DNA of 64,000 nt, taken from the NCBI RefSeq assembly GCF_000473325.1, contig NZ_KI421513.1:3171217-3235216 (forward strand), written 5' to 3'. Below are positions 8,700-16,306 of the stretch, one piece after another. Below the pieces are notes generated by a model. That model worked only from the letters and a program-made list of their open reading frames with translations. It was not told where the DNA came from and searched no databases. Origin of the DNA: Leisingera caerulea DSM 24564 (GTDB taxonomy: Bacteria > Pseudomonadota > Alphaproteobacteria > Rhodobacterales > Rhodobacteraceae). The position numbers and the translations under genes are program-made. Position 1 is the first letter of the stretch. Each line of letters opens with the position of its first letter.

Positions 8700-9533
8700 T
8701 TAGTCGGAAGAGTTCACGCGGCCGATATCGTCAACCCGGTGCTGAAGCGACATGCGGTCGAGGGTCTCAAAAGGCAGCGCCACAAAGGCTTTGATGCGGT
8801 TGCGCAGCAGACCATAGGCCTGCTGAAAGGCAAGGCGGCGTTCGGCGTCGGTGCCTGTGGCCTTGACCGGGTCGGCCAGGCCCCAGTGGGCGCTCATCGG
8901 CTGGCCGGGCCAGGCCGGGCATTCCTCGTTGGCGGCGTGGTCGCAGACAGTGAAGACGAAATCCATTTGCGGCGCCTCCGGGCTGGAAAACGCGCCTAGA
9001 TCCTTGGCGCGCAGGCTGGCCGTGTCATACCCCTTGGCTTGCAGCAGCGCGGTCACTTCCGGCCGCGGCCCGGGCGACGGGCTGGTGCCCGCGGAATAGG
9101 CGCGGAACCTGCCGCCTCCCTCGCGGTTGAGAATGGCTTCGGCCGGCAGCGATCTGGCAGAATTGCCGGTGCAGATGAACAGCACGTTCAAAGGGCGGTC
9201 AGCGGTTGGCACCGGCATCGCCCCGGTGCCGGCAGTGGCGCAGATGTCGGGCCGGTTCTGGCAGCAGCCGGACAGCAGGTCATCGAACAGGCCGCGCAGC
9301 CCCGGCAGATCGGCAGTATACATCAGCGAGGTGCCGGTGCGGTGCTGGCTGATCAGCCCCGCTTGCTTAAGTACCGACAGGTAGGCAGAGGCTGTATTGG
9401 CCTTGAACGCCAGTGCCGCGGCAATCTCTCCGGCGGGCACGGCATCCGGATAGCGGCGCATCAGCAGGCGGAACAGGGCCAGCCGGTTGGGATGCGCAAG
9501 GGCGCTGAGCTTGTCTGCGATCTCTATTTCCAT
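8700..9533 (-). CDS. ArsR repressor fused to an arsenate reductase domain, 277 aa
   Basis: The first 90 residues are a winged-helix ArsR repressor (DKLSALAHPNRLALFRLLMRR, then the recognition region ANTASAYLSVLKQAGL). It lacks the ELCVC arsenic site of the plasmid-type ArsR. A cysteine cluster, GCCQNRPDIC, follows the winged helix instead, close to the C-terminal triad known in Acidithiobacillus ArsR. After a short linker comes a full low-molecular-weight-phosphatase ArsC domain with FICTGNSARS and TVCDHAANEECPAWPG, all three catalytic cysteines present. The ATG at 9533 is chosen because the mature HTH begins there; it lies inside the palindrome described separately. Frames continue upstream to 9581 but only through the operator. 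First gene of the ars operon. Confidence 0.9.
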   Translation of the reverse strand: MEIEIADKLSALAHPNRLALFRLLMRRYPDAVPAGEIAAALAFKANTASAYLSVLKQAGLISQHRTGTSLMYTADLPGLRGLFDDLLSGCCQNRPDICATAGTGAMPVPTADRPLNVLFICTGNSARSLPAEAILNREGGGRFRAYSAGTSPSPGPRPEVTALLQAKGYDTASLRAKDLGAFSSPEAPQMDFVFTVCDHAANEECPAWPGQPMSAHWGLADPVKATGTDAERRLAFQQAYGLLRNRIKAFVALPFETLDRMSLQHRVDDIGRVNSSD

Positions 9534-9560
9534 AATTCGCGAAATATGGAAATAGAGATC
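9519..9560. promoter_or_regulatory. 42-bp near-perfect palindrome at the arsR start, likely ArsR operator
   Basis: Arms GATCTCTATTTCCATA (9519-9534) and TATGGAAATAGAGATC (9545-9560) are exact inverse complements of 16 bases. The centre ATTCGCGAAA is itself palindromic apart from one A-A pair. The site overlaps the start codon and first five codons of the ArsR-ArsC fusion, so a bound dimer would block the promoter or initiation region. Assignment to ArsR rests on position. Confidence 0.7.
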
Positions 9561-9604
9561 ATCTGTCAACACACTCTGCACCGTTGTACCCGGGATTCAG
9601 ACGG

Positions 9605-11428
9605 TCAGTCGGCCTCGTACCACCAGACTTCCGGCATGAAACCGGTGCGGTCGCCATAGACCGGTAGCTTGTCCGGATAGCGCATCTCTTTGATATGGGC
9701 GATCCGCCCCACATCGAAGCTCCAGAACGGGATCACGTAACGCCCCGCGGTCAGGACCCGGTCCAGCGCCCGCACGGCGGCGGTGAATTCCTCGGGCGCC
9801 TTGGCGGTCAGCATCGCGTCGATCATCGCTTCGGCAGCGGGGCTGTCCATCCCCATCAGGTTGCGGCTGCCGGGCTGGGTCACGCCGTCGCTGCCCCAGT
9901 AGTAACGCTGCTCGTTGCCGGGGCTCAGCGACAGCTCCCGGCGGTAGCGGGTGAGGTCGAAGTCATAGGCGTTTTCGCGTTCGACATATTGCGCGTTGTC
10001 GACGGTTTCGGCGGTCAGGGCAATGCCAAGGCGTTCCAGCGCGCGGGCATAGATTTCCGTCACCGTCTTCATCTCGCCGTCACCCTGGCGGATCAGGACG
10101 GTCAGGTCCAGCGCCCGTCCATCCCTGTTGCGCAGCACGCCATCGGTCACAGTCCAGCCCGCATCTTCCAGCAATTTCATGGCTTTGCGCAGGTTACTGC
10201 GGTTTCGTTTGCTGCTGTCGCCCTGGGGCAGCGCATAGCCTTCCAGTGTGCCGGGCAGCAGGCTGCCCGCGAACGGCTCCAGCAGCGCCCGGACCTTGCC
10301 GCTGGCCGCCCCCGGCTGCATTCCCAGCGCAGAGCCAGAGAAATAGGAGGTGATCCGCGGCTGCACGCCGCCGGTCACGGTGCCGTTGATGTATTCGAAA
10401 TTAAAAGCCAGCAGCAGCGCCTCGCGCACGCGCCAGTCGTCCAGCGGCGCGCGGCGGGTATTCATCACCAGCCCGGTCATGCCGGAGGGGCGCTGATGCG
10501 GGATCTCGCTTTTGACCACATCGCCGCGGGTGACCGCCGGGAAGCTGTAGGCGCTGTCCCATTTGTCGGCATTGAACTCGCGCAGCGCGCTCAACTCGCC
10601 GGCCTTGAAGGCTTCGAACAGAACGGTCTGGTCGCCGAAAAAGTCGATGCGCAATTCGTCGAAATTCCGGGTGCCGCGCTGCAGGGGCAAGTCCTTGCCC
10701 CAATAGTCCGGGTTGCGGCGCAGGGTGACAAAGCGGCCCGGCTCATAGGCGCTGACCACATAGGCGCCGGTGCCGATGGGCGCGCCGTTGACTTCGTCCG
10801 TGCCGAACTCCTTGCCCTCCCACTGCGCCTTTTTCAGGATCGGCCGCATGCCGGCGATCAGGGCTAGCTCGCGGTCCTCAACATTGAAGGTCAGGCGCAG
10901 GCTGCGCGGGCCGGTCTGTTCAATGCGGTCCACCTTGGTCCAGAACCCGCGGTAGCGGGGGTGCCCGCGGGTGCCCAGAGTTTCGTAGGACCAGATCACA
11001 TCCTCGATGGTGACCGGGCTGCCATCGGAGAATCGCGCCTCCTCCCGCAGGGTGAATTCCACCCAGGAGCGGTCTTCAGGTGTCTCCACCGATTCGGCCA
11101 GAAGGCCGTAAAGGGTGAACGGCTCGTCCCACGAACGGCCCATCAGGCTTTCGTAACTCCAGAACCTCAGCTGCCACGGAGAGGTGCCTTTCAGGGTGAA
11201 CGGGTTCAGCGAGTCAAAGCCGCCGGTGTTGCCGAAGACAACCTTGCCGCCCTTGGGGGCGTCGGGGTTGGCATAGGGCAAAGACACAAAATCCGGTGGC
11301 AGGGCGGGGTCCCCGTACATAGCTATGCCATGTGCCGATTCTGCGTGGGCGGAATTCGCGGCAAATGCCAAGGTGATTCCAGCCAGCGCCATGCGAAGAT
11401 TCAGGAAATTTTCTTTTCGCAGTTTCAC
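9605..11428 (-). CDS. Family 5 extracellular solute-binding protein (YejA-like peptide binding), 607 aa
   Basis: A periplasmic binding protein of the oligopeptide ABC-transporter type. The N-terminus has a basic start, a hydrophobic core (MALAGITLAFAANSAHA) and an AxA cleavage site at about residue 30. The mature part opens with HGIAMYGDPALPPDFVSLPYANPDAPKGG, characteristic of the YejA branch, which brings in peptides or microcin C-like molecules. The length of about 600 residues fits. No permease or ATPase gene is next to it, so it either works with a transporter elsewhere or is an orphan. The ATG at 11428 starts a proper signal peptide. Confidence 0.9.
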   Translation of the reverse strand: MKLRKENFLNLRMALAGITLAFAANSAHAESAHGIAMYGDPALPPDFVSLPYANPDAPKGGKVVFGNTGGFDSLNPFTLKGTSPWQLRFWSYESLMGRSWDEPFTLYGLLAESVETPEDRSWVEFTLREEARFSDGSPVTIEDVIWSYETLGTRGHPRYRGFWTKVDRIEQTGPRSLRLTFNVEDRELALIAGMRPILKKAQWEGKEFGTDEVNGAPIGTGAYVVSAYEPGRFVTLRRNPDYWGKDLPLQRGTRNFDELRIDFFGDQTVLFEAFKAGELSALREFNADKWDSAYSFPAVTRGDVVKSEIPHQRPSGMTGLVMNTRRAPLDDWRVREALLLAFNFEYINGTVTGGVQPRITSYFSGSALGMQPGAASGKVRALLEPFAGSLLPGTLEGYALPQGDSSKRNRSNLRKAMKLLEDAGWTVTDGVLRNRDGRALDLTVLIRQGDGEMKTVTEIYARALERLGIALTAETVDNAQYVERENAYDFDLTRYRRELSLSPGNEQRYYWGSDGVTQPGSRNLMGMDSPAAEAMIDAMLTAKAPEEFTAAVRALDRVLTAGRYVIPFWSFDVGRIAHIKEMRYPDKLPVYGDRTGFMPEVWWYEAD

Positions 11429-11502
11429 AACAATCCCGCTCTGCCCTTATTTTCTTGCCTCTGCACGCTACGTGCGCTTTTTCGTCTTTTCAAACTTTTA
11501 GC

Positions 11503-11531
11503 TTGGACGAAAGCCGGAAATTGCTTATAAA
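11503..11531 (+). promoter_or_regulatory. Sigma-70-type promoter of the candidate small RNA
   Basis: TTGGAC at 11503-11508 and TATAAA at 11526-11531 are separated by exactly 17 bases. Both match the consensus at five and five of six positions. Transcription would begin near 11538. Confidence 0.6.
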
Positions 11532-11537
11532 GAGATC

Positions 11538-11612
11538 ACTGCTCGATAGGTTTCTTGCCTGTATGAAACCTGCCTCAATAACTAACGCCCGCCTTGTGCG
11601 GGCGTTTTTTTC
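11538..11612 (+). ncRNA. Candidate small RNA, about 75 nt, two hairpins
   Basis: The predicted transcript starts about seven bases after a well-spaced -10 box. It has a first hairpin with arms AGGTTTC (11548-11554) and GAAACCT (11565-11571) around a 10-base loop, then an unpaired A/U-rich linker (CAATAACTAA). It ends in a strong terminator with arms CGCCCGC and GCGGGCG followed by seven T. No open frame with a ribosome-binding site lies in it, and no upstream gene on this strand needs that terminator. The layout is that of an Hfq-type trans-acting RNA. Family unknown to me. Confidence 0.55.
11586..11612 (+). terminator. Strong rho-independent terminator of the small RNA
   Basis: Stem of seven G-C pairs (CGCCCGC, loop CTTGT, GCGGGCG) followed by seven T and then C. 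It is the strongest terminator in the window that does not follow a protein gene on its strand. Confidence 0.85.
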
Positions 11613-11748
11613 TTGCGGTGTTTTGCTTCTGCGCTGACCTCAATTGCCCCTGCGTTCCGCCGGGCGGCTCCGTAGTCTTACGCGTTCCCTTTGCATCTGC
11701 AGCATGGCACAGTGGCGGCAGTTTGATTGAGTCAAAGCGGAGAAACTG

Positions 11749-12522
11749 ATGTCCTTGCAAGGGAAGACTGCCGTCGTCACCGGATCGAATTCAGGCATTG
11801 GCCTGGGGGTTGCACGCGAAATGGCGCGGGCAGGGGCCAACGTGGTGCTGAATTCCTTCACCGACCGGGAGGAGGACCACGCGCTGGCAGCAGAGCTGGC
11901 CCGTGAATTCAGCGTCAAGGCTCAGTACATTCAGGCCGACATGTCCAAGGGCGCCGACTGCCGGGCGCTGGTTGAAAAGGCCGGCGCCTGCGATATCCTG
12001 ATCAACAACGCAGGCATCCAGCATGTCTCGCCGATTGATGAGTTCCCGCAGGACAAGTGGGACGCGATCATCGCCATCAACATGACCTCGAACTTCCACA
12101 CCATGGCCGCAGCCCTGCCCGGGATGCGGGCGGCAGGCTGGGGGCGGATCGTCAATATCGCCTCGGCGCACGGGCTGACCGCCTCTCCCTATAAATCGGC
12201 CTATGTGGCGGCCAAGCATGGCGTGGTGGGCATGACCAAGACCGTGGCGCTGGAAACCGCGGAGGAGCCGATCACCTGCAACGCGATCTGTCCGGGTTAT
12301 GTGCTGACGCCGCTGGTGGAGGCGCAGATCCCCGACACCATGGAGAAATACAACATGGGCCGGGAAGAGGTGATCAAGAAGGTGATGCTGGAGCGCCAGC
12401 CGAGCCGCGAGTTTGCCACCGTGGAGCAGTTGGGCGGCACCGCTGTGTTCCTGTGCTCGGACGCGGCGGCGCAGATCACCGGCACCGCGATCAGCGTCGA
12501 CGGCGGCTGGACCGCGCTGTAA
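11749..12522 (+). CDS. bdhA: 3-hydroxybutyrate dehydrogenase, 257 aa
   Basis: A short-chain dehydrogenase that interconverts 3-hydroxybutyrate and acetoacetate with NAD, a step in use of poly-3-hydroxybutyrate. The nucleotide loop is TGSNSGIG at residues 11-18, the NNAG motif is at 86-89, and the catalytic set is Ser139, Tyr152 and Lys156 (SAYVAAKHG). The stretch NAICPGYVLTPLVEAQIPD is typical of this enzyme rather than of general SDRs. Length is standard. The patatin gene follows after 100 bases, an arrangement that suggests lipid or polyester metabolism. Confidence 0.93.
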   Translation: MSLQGKTAVVTGSNSGIGLGVAREMARAGANVVLNSFTDREEDHALAAELAREFSVKAQYIQADMSKGADCRALVEKAGACDILINNAGIQHVSPIDEFPQDKWDAIIAINMTSNFHTMAAALPGMRAAGWGRIVNIASAHGLTASPYKSAYVAAKHGVVGMTKTVALETAEEPITCNAICPGYVLTPLVEAQIPDTMEKYNMGREEVIKKVMLERQPSREFATVEQLGGTAVFLCSDAAAQITGTAISVDGGWTAL

Positions 12523-12540
12523 CGGCCAAAGCCAGGGCGG

Positions 12541-12599
12541 GAGGGGGCCAGCCCCCTCTTGCCCCTTGGGGGGCAACGCACCCCCGGGATATTTCCGGC
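12541..12599. repeat. Two tandem hairpins plus a TATTT...AGATGAAG motif; likely dispersed intergenic element
   Basis: GAGGGGGC/GCCCCCTC (12541-12558) and TTGCCCC/GGGGCAA (12559-12576) form two adjacent perfect stems. They are followed by a CCCCCGGGATATTTCCGG segment and, at 12601, AGATGAAG. A shorter relative of the last part occurs at 47154-47173 (TATTTTCGGG then AGATGAAG). From memory, such blocks recur between genes in Roseobacter-group genomes. Confidence 0.5.
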
Positions 12600-12622
12600 C
12601 AGATGAAGAGGCGGATCAGGAC

Positions 12623-13651
12623 ATGACTGTTAGAATTAATCTGGCCTTGCAGGGCGGCGGCGCGCATGGGGCGTTTACCTGGGGGGTGCTGGACCGCCTG
12701 CTGGAGGATGAGGGGATCGAGGTCGCCGGGATCACCGGCACCTCTGCCGGTGCGCTCAACGGGGCTGCCTTTAAGGCTGGCATGGTGCATGGCGGCCGCC
12801 TGGGCGCCAAGGAGGCGCTGGACGGCTTGTGGCGGCGCATGGGGGCCGTGGGGGATATGCGGTTTGCCCATTGGCTGACCCGGTTTGACGCGGTTGCCTG
12901 GGCTGGCGCCTGGGAGGCCGCCATGCCGTTTTCCCCGATGGAGACCCTGAGCCAGGCGATTTCCCCCTATCACTATGGGCCGTTCTACCAGAACCCGCTG
13001 CGCGAGGTGGTGGAAGCCTTCAACTATTCTGAAGTCTGCGCAAACGACGGTCCGGAGCTGTTTGTTTGCGCGACCTGCGTTCGCACCGGCAAGATCCGCA
13101 TCTTTGAAGGGCAGGAGATCAGCACGGACGCAATCCTGGCCTCCGCCTGCCTGCCGGATATGTTCCAGGCCGTGGAGATCGAAGATCCGGAAACCGGCCG
13201 CATGGAAGCCTATTGGGACGGCGGCTATACCGGCAACCCGGCCCTGTTTCCGTTGTTCCGGGAGCCGCTGCCGGGGGATGTGGTCGTCGTGAACATCAAC
13301 CCGCTGGAGCGTGAGGACATCCCGAGGACGCCGCAGCAGATCCGCAACCGGGTGAATGAGATCAGCTTCAACTCCTCGCTGCTGCGGGAGCTGCGGGCCA
13401 TCAGCTTTGTCCAGCGGCTGCTGGCGGACGGCACGCTGCAGCCGGGGCGGATGAAACAGGTGCGGGTTCACATGATCGCGGACGACGCCTTGATGACCCA
13501 GCTGTCGGTCACAACCAAGCTGATCCCGGTGCCGCAGATCCTGGCGCGGCTGAAACAGGCGGGGCGGGACGCGGCAGAGGAGTTTTTGGCCCGCGACCGG
13601 GAAAACCTCGGGGTGCAGTCTTCTGCCAATTTGCCTGCGATGTTCGGCTAG
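12623..13651 (+). CDS. Patatin-like phospholipase family protein, 342 aa
   Basis: A lipid acyl hydrolase of the patatin fold. The oxyanion motif is LALQGGGAHGAF at residues 8-17, the nucleophile is Ser41 in GTSAG, and the partner aspartate is in DGG at about residue 200. No signal peptide is seen, so it acts in the cytoplasm or at the inner membrane. The ATG at 12623 places the GGGAHG motif at the usual distance from the start; the frame extends upstream only through the intergenic hairpins. It lies behind bdhA, so a role in turnover of lipids or storage polyester is possible but unproven. Its stop interlocks with the stop of the convergent DUF502 gene as CTAG. Confidence 0.9.
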   Translation: MTVRINLALQGGGAHGAFTWGVLDRLLEDEGIEVAGITGTSAGALNGAAFKAGMVHGGRLGAKEALDGLWRRMGAVGDMRFAHWLTRFDAVAWAGAWEAAMPFSPMETLSQAISPYHYGPFYQNPLREVVEAFNYSEVCANDGPELFVCATCVRTGKIRIFEGQEISTDAILASACLPDMFQAVEIEDPETGRMEAYWDGGYTGNPALFPLFREPLPGDVVVVNINPLEREDIPRTPQQIRNRVNEISFNSSLLRELRAISFVQRLLADGTLQPGRMKQVRVHMIADDALMTQLSVTTKLIPVPQILARLKQAGRDAAEEFLARDRENLGVQSSANLPAMFG

Positions 13652-14364
13652 GCGTTTTCTTTTTCGAGCGCCTTGGTCTTCTTACCGTTGTCCAGCGGTT
13701 TCGCGGGATCCTTGGGGTTCGGATAAACCAGGCCCGCCGAGATCACCAGCTTGGCGGAATCTTCCACCGACATGTCGAGCTCGATCACGTCTTCCTCGGG
13801 CACGAACAGCAGGAAGCCCGAGGTCGGGTTCGGGGTGGTCGGGAGGAAGACGCTCACCAGCCCGCCGCTGGTTTCGGCCCGTTTGGCAATCTCACCCTTG
13901 GCGGTGGTGGAAATAAAACCGATCGCCCAGATGCCCTTGCGCGGGTATTGCACCAGGCAGGCCTTTTCGAAACTGCGTTCCGATTGGGCAAAGACGGTTT
14001 CGGAGATTTGCTTGATGCCCGAATAGACGGTGCGCACCACCGGCATCCGGTCCACCAGGCTTTCAGCAAAGCTGATCAGCGAGCGCCCGAGGATGCCCTT
14101 GGCGATCCAGCCGACCACGATCGTGAACAGCAGAAAGATAATCAGCCCGACACCGCGCAGGTTGATGCCGATGTACTGCTCGGGCCGGAAAGTGGTTGGC
14201 ACCAGCGGCAGCACCACGCTGTCGATCCAGCCCATCACCGACCACAAGAGCCAGATGGTCAGCCCCACCGGGGCGATGACGACAATCCCGGTAAAAAAGG
14301 AGGCGCGCAGACTGGCAAACAGTCCGCGGCGGCGGTGAGGTTCATCGTCGAAAGGCGTTGTCAT
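13648..14364 (-). CDS. DUF502 family membrane protein, 238 aa
   Basis: Two membrane helices lie at about residues 20-45 (FFTGIVVIAPVGLTIWLLW) and 68-90 (GVGLIIFLLFTIVVGWIAKG). They are followed by a conserved soluble domain with GIWAIGFIST and VFLPTTPNPTSGFLLFVPEEDV, the signature of DUF502. The biochemical role of the family is unknown. The C-terminus is charged and lysine-rich. It is convergent with the patatin gene, sharing a CTAG stop tetranucleotide. Confidence 0.9.
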   Translation of the reverse strand: MTTPFDDEPHRRRGLFASLRASFFTGIVVIAPVGLTIWLLWSVMGWIDSVVLPLVPTTFRPEQYIGINLRGVGLIIFLLFTIVVGWIAKGILGRSLISFAESLVDRMPVVRTVYSGIKQISETVFAQSERSFEKACLVQYPRKGIWAIGFISTTAKGEIAKRAETSGGLVSVFLPTTPNPTSGFLLFVPEEDVIELDMSVEDSAKLVISAGLVYPNPKDPAKPLDNGKKTKALEKENA

Positions 14365-14406
14365 AGGTCTGCTTTTTCTGAAATTCCGAATGGAACCTAT
14401 GCACTG

Positions 14407-14439
14407 TTCGGGGGCGGAGCAATGGTTTCCGCCCCCGAA
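14407..14439. terminator. 12-bp inverted repeat after psuG
   Basis: Arms TTCGGGGGCGGA and TCCGCCCCCGAA pair perfectly around a 9-base loop, just downstream of the psuG stop on the minus strand. There is no T run, so it may be a 3' stabiliser or a rho-dependent end. Confidence 0.5.
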
Positions 14440-14445
14440 TTCATC

Positions 14446-15360
14446 TCATTGCGGCAGTTTGTTGAGTTCCTGTGCGATCTTTGCCGCCAAGCGGGCATTG
14501 TTGCGCACCAGGGCGATGTTCGCGGTGAGCGAGCGGCCCTCTGTCAGCTCGAAAATGCGGGCCAGCAGGAAGGGGGTCACATCCTTGCCGGCAATGCCTT
14601 CGGCGTCGGCTTCGGATTGGGCCTGAGCGATCACCGGCGCCAGATCTTCGGCAGCGATCTGGTCGTCTGCCGGGATCGGGTTGGCCACCAGCTGGCCGCC
14701 CGGCAGGCCCATCGCCTGACGGGTGGCGTGGGCGCGGGCGATCTCCTCCGGCGCATCCATGCGCAGCGGCGCCTTCAGGTCCGATTGGGCAGACCAGAAG
14801 GCCGGGAAGCTGTCCTGACCGTAAGCAATCACCGGCACGCCCTGGGTTTCCAGCACTTCCAGCGTCTTGGGCAGGTCCAGGATCGCCTTGGCGCCTGCGG
14901 CCACCACTGTCACAGGGGTCTGCGCCAGCTCCATCAGGTCGGCGGAGATGTCAAAAGAGGTTTCGGCGCCTTTATGAACGCCGCCGATGCCGCCGGTGGC
15001 AAAAACGGAAATGCCTGCCAGCCGCGCCGCAATCATGGTCGCCGCAACCGTGGTCGCGCCGGTGCCGCCGGTGGCGATACAGGCGGGCATATCCGCGCGG
15101 GAGATCTTGGCAACGCCTGTGGCCTGGCCCAGCGATTGCAGCTGATCGGGCTCCAGTCCCACATGCAGCACGCCCCCGATCACCGCCATGGTGGCGGGCA
15201 CGGCGCCGGCATCGCGGATGTCCTGCTCCACCTGCGCCGCAACCTCGACGTTTTGCGGATAGGGCATGCCGTGAGTGATAATGGTGCTTTCCAGCGCTAC
15301 AATGGCATGGCCTTCAGCCTTGGCAGCCTGGACCTCGGACGAATACTGAATGTCGATCAC
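14446..15360 (-). CDS. psuG: Pseudouridine-5'-phosphate glycosidase, 304 aa
   Basis: PsuG cleaves the C-C bond of pseudouridine 5'-phosphate to give uracil and ribose 5-phosphate, the second step of pseudouridine breakdown. Family features are ALESTIITHGMPYPQN near residue 20, the TGGTGATTVAATM region near residue 100, and SVFATGGIGGVHKGAE. The start is a GTG at 15360 that overlaps the psuK stop as GTGA, implying coupled translation. In-frame upstream ATG codons lie inside psuK and are rejected. Length matches E. coli PsuG (about 310). Confidence 0.93.
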   Translation of the reverse strand: MIDIQYSSEVQAAKAEGHAIVALESTIITHGMPYPQNVEVAAQVEQDIRDAGAVPATMAVIGGVLHVGLEPDQLQSLGQATGVAKISRADMPACIATGGTGATTVAATMIAARLAGISVFATGGIGGVHKGAETSFDISADLMELAQTPVTVVAAGAKAILDLPKTLEVLETQGVPVIAYGQDSFPAFWSAQSDLKAPLRMDAPEEIARAHATRQAMGLPGGQLVANPIPADDQIAAEDLAPVIAQAQSEADAEGIAGKDVTPFLLARIFELTEGRSLTANIALVRNNARLAAKIAQELNKLPQ

Positions 15361-16265
15361 AGCGGGGGTTCTCCTGAAACATAGGTTGCCGCAGCCTTGA
15401 GGGCTGAGGCCAATGCGGTTTTGCGGTCTTCGCCCCGTGCCTCGGCAACGATATGGGCGGCCATGAAGGTATCGCCTGCGCCGGTCACCCGGGCGACCGT
15501 TACGCGGGGCGGGTGCAGGGTGATGGTGCCCTTGGCGTCCGCCACGGTGGCAGAGGAGCCGCCATCGGTGACCAGCACCCGTGCTGCGCCGCGGTCGAGC
15601 ATTGCCTGTGCCGCGGTTTCGCTGTCCGTGAACTCCGCCTGGCACAGGATGCCGGCCTCTTCCAGGTTCACGTAAAGCGTGCCGCGGGTGCGGGTCAGGA
15701 ACGGGCGCAGCCGTTCCGCCTTGCCCGGCGAGGCAGGCGCGACGCGCAGGTCGGCCTTGGCAAAGGCCGGGCTGGCAACGATGTCATCCAAGAGCGACAG
15801 GGTCAGGTTGCCGTCCAGCGCCACCTGGCCCTGGTAGGGCGCATCGTCGGTGCCGAGCGAGCCGTCCGACAGCGGCCGCAGGATCTTGTCGCCCGCGGCC
15901 TCCAGCGAATGCGCGTCGGCAATGGCGGCGATCAGCCCGTTGGCGCCCTCCACCGCCATGTAACGGTCGGTGGGCAGGTCCTCGGAGCGGTAGATATGGT
16001 CGGTGATCAGCCCGAAATGGCCGCAGGCGTGGATCAGCTCGTCGCCTTCCGGGTCGCGGCCGACGGCGGTCAGCAGTGCGGGCTGGACGCCGAACCGGGC
16101 CAGCGTCATGGCGATGTTCATGGCAACCCCGCCGGGCAGGCGGGTGATGCGGCCGGGCATATCCGAGCCGCGCTGCATTTCCGTGGTGCAGCGGCCGATG
16201 ATGTCCCAAAGGACCGACCCGATGCACAGAATGGCGGGGGGCTGTGAGGCGGAGGCTTGTGTCAT
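15357..16265 (-). CDS. psuK: Pseudouridine kinase, PfkB family, 302 aa
   Basis: A ribokinase-type sugar kinase. The N-terminus has LCIGSVLWDIIGR and RLPGGVAMNIAMTLARFG, and the C-terminal signature VARVTGAGDTFMAAHIVAE holds the catalytic aspartate. Pairing with psuG identifies the substrate as pseudouridine, which it phosphorylates with ATP. In E. coli the two genes are separate and accompanied by a transporter; no transporter is visible here. The genes overlap by four bases. Confidence 0.9.
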   Translation of the reverse strand: MTQASASQPPAILCIGSVLWDIIGRCTTEMQRGSDMPGRITRLPGGVAMNIAMTLARFGVQPALLTAVGRDPEGDELIHACGHFGLITDHIYRSEDLPTDRYMAVEGANGLIAAIADAHSLEAAGDKILRPLSDGSLGTDDAPYQGQVALDGNLTLSLLDDIVASPAFAKADLRVAPASPGKAERLRPFLTRTRGTLYVNLEEAGILCQAEFTDSETAAQAMLDRGAARVLVTDGGSSATVADAKGTITLHPPRVTVARVTGAGDTFMAAHIVAEARGEDRKTALASALKAAATYVSGEPPL

Positions 16266-16306
16266 ATCGACCTATTGCCGCCTTTGCCGCACCTCTGCAA
16301 GCGGCT

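Larger units (their letters stand above)
11429..11748. other. 320-bp non-coding region between divergent genes
   Basis: No credible protein frame is present. The left 75 bases are the leader of the solute-binding-protein gene. The middle holds the promoter, two hairpins and terminator of the candidate small RNA (11503-11612). The right part is the leader of bdhA with a GGAG ribosome-binding site just before 11749; I see no clear promoter there. Confidence 0.7.

Noticed and set aside
11613..11748. Possible PhaR site (TGC-rich segment) before bdhA
   Set aside because: TTGCATCTGCAGCA is suggestive, but no spaced CTGC/GCAG dyad is present and the motif is short.
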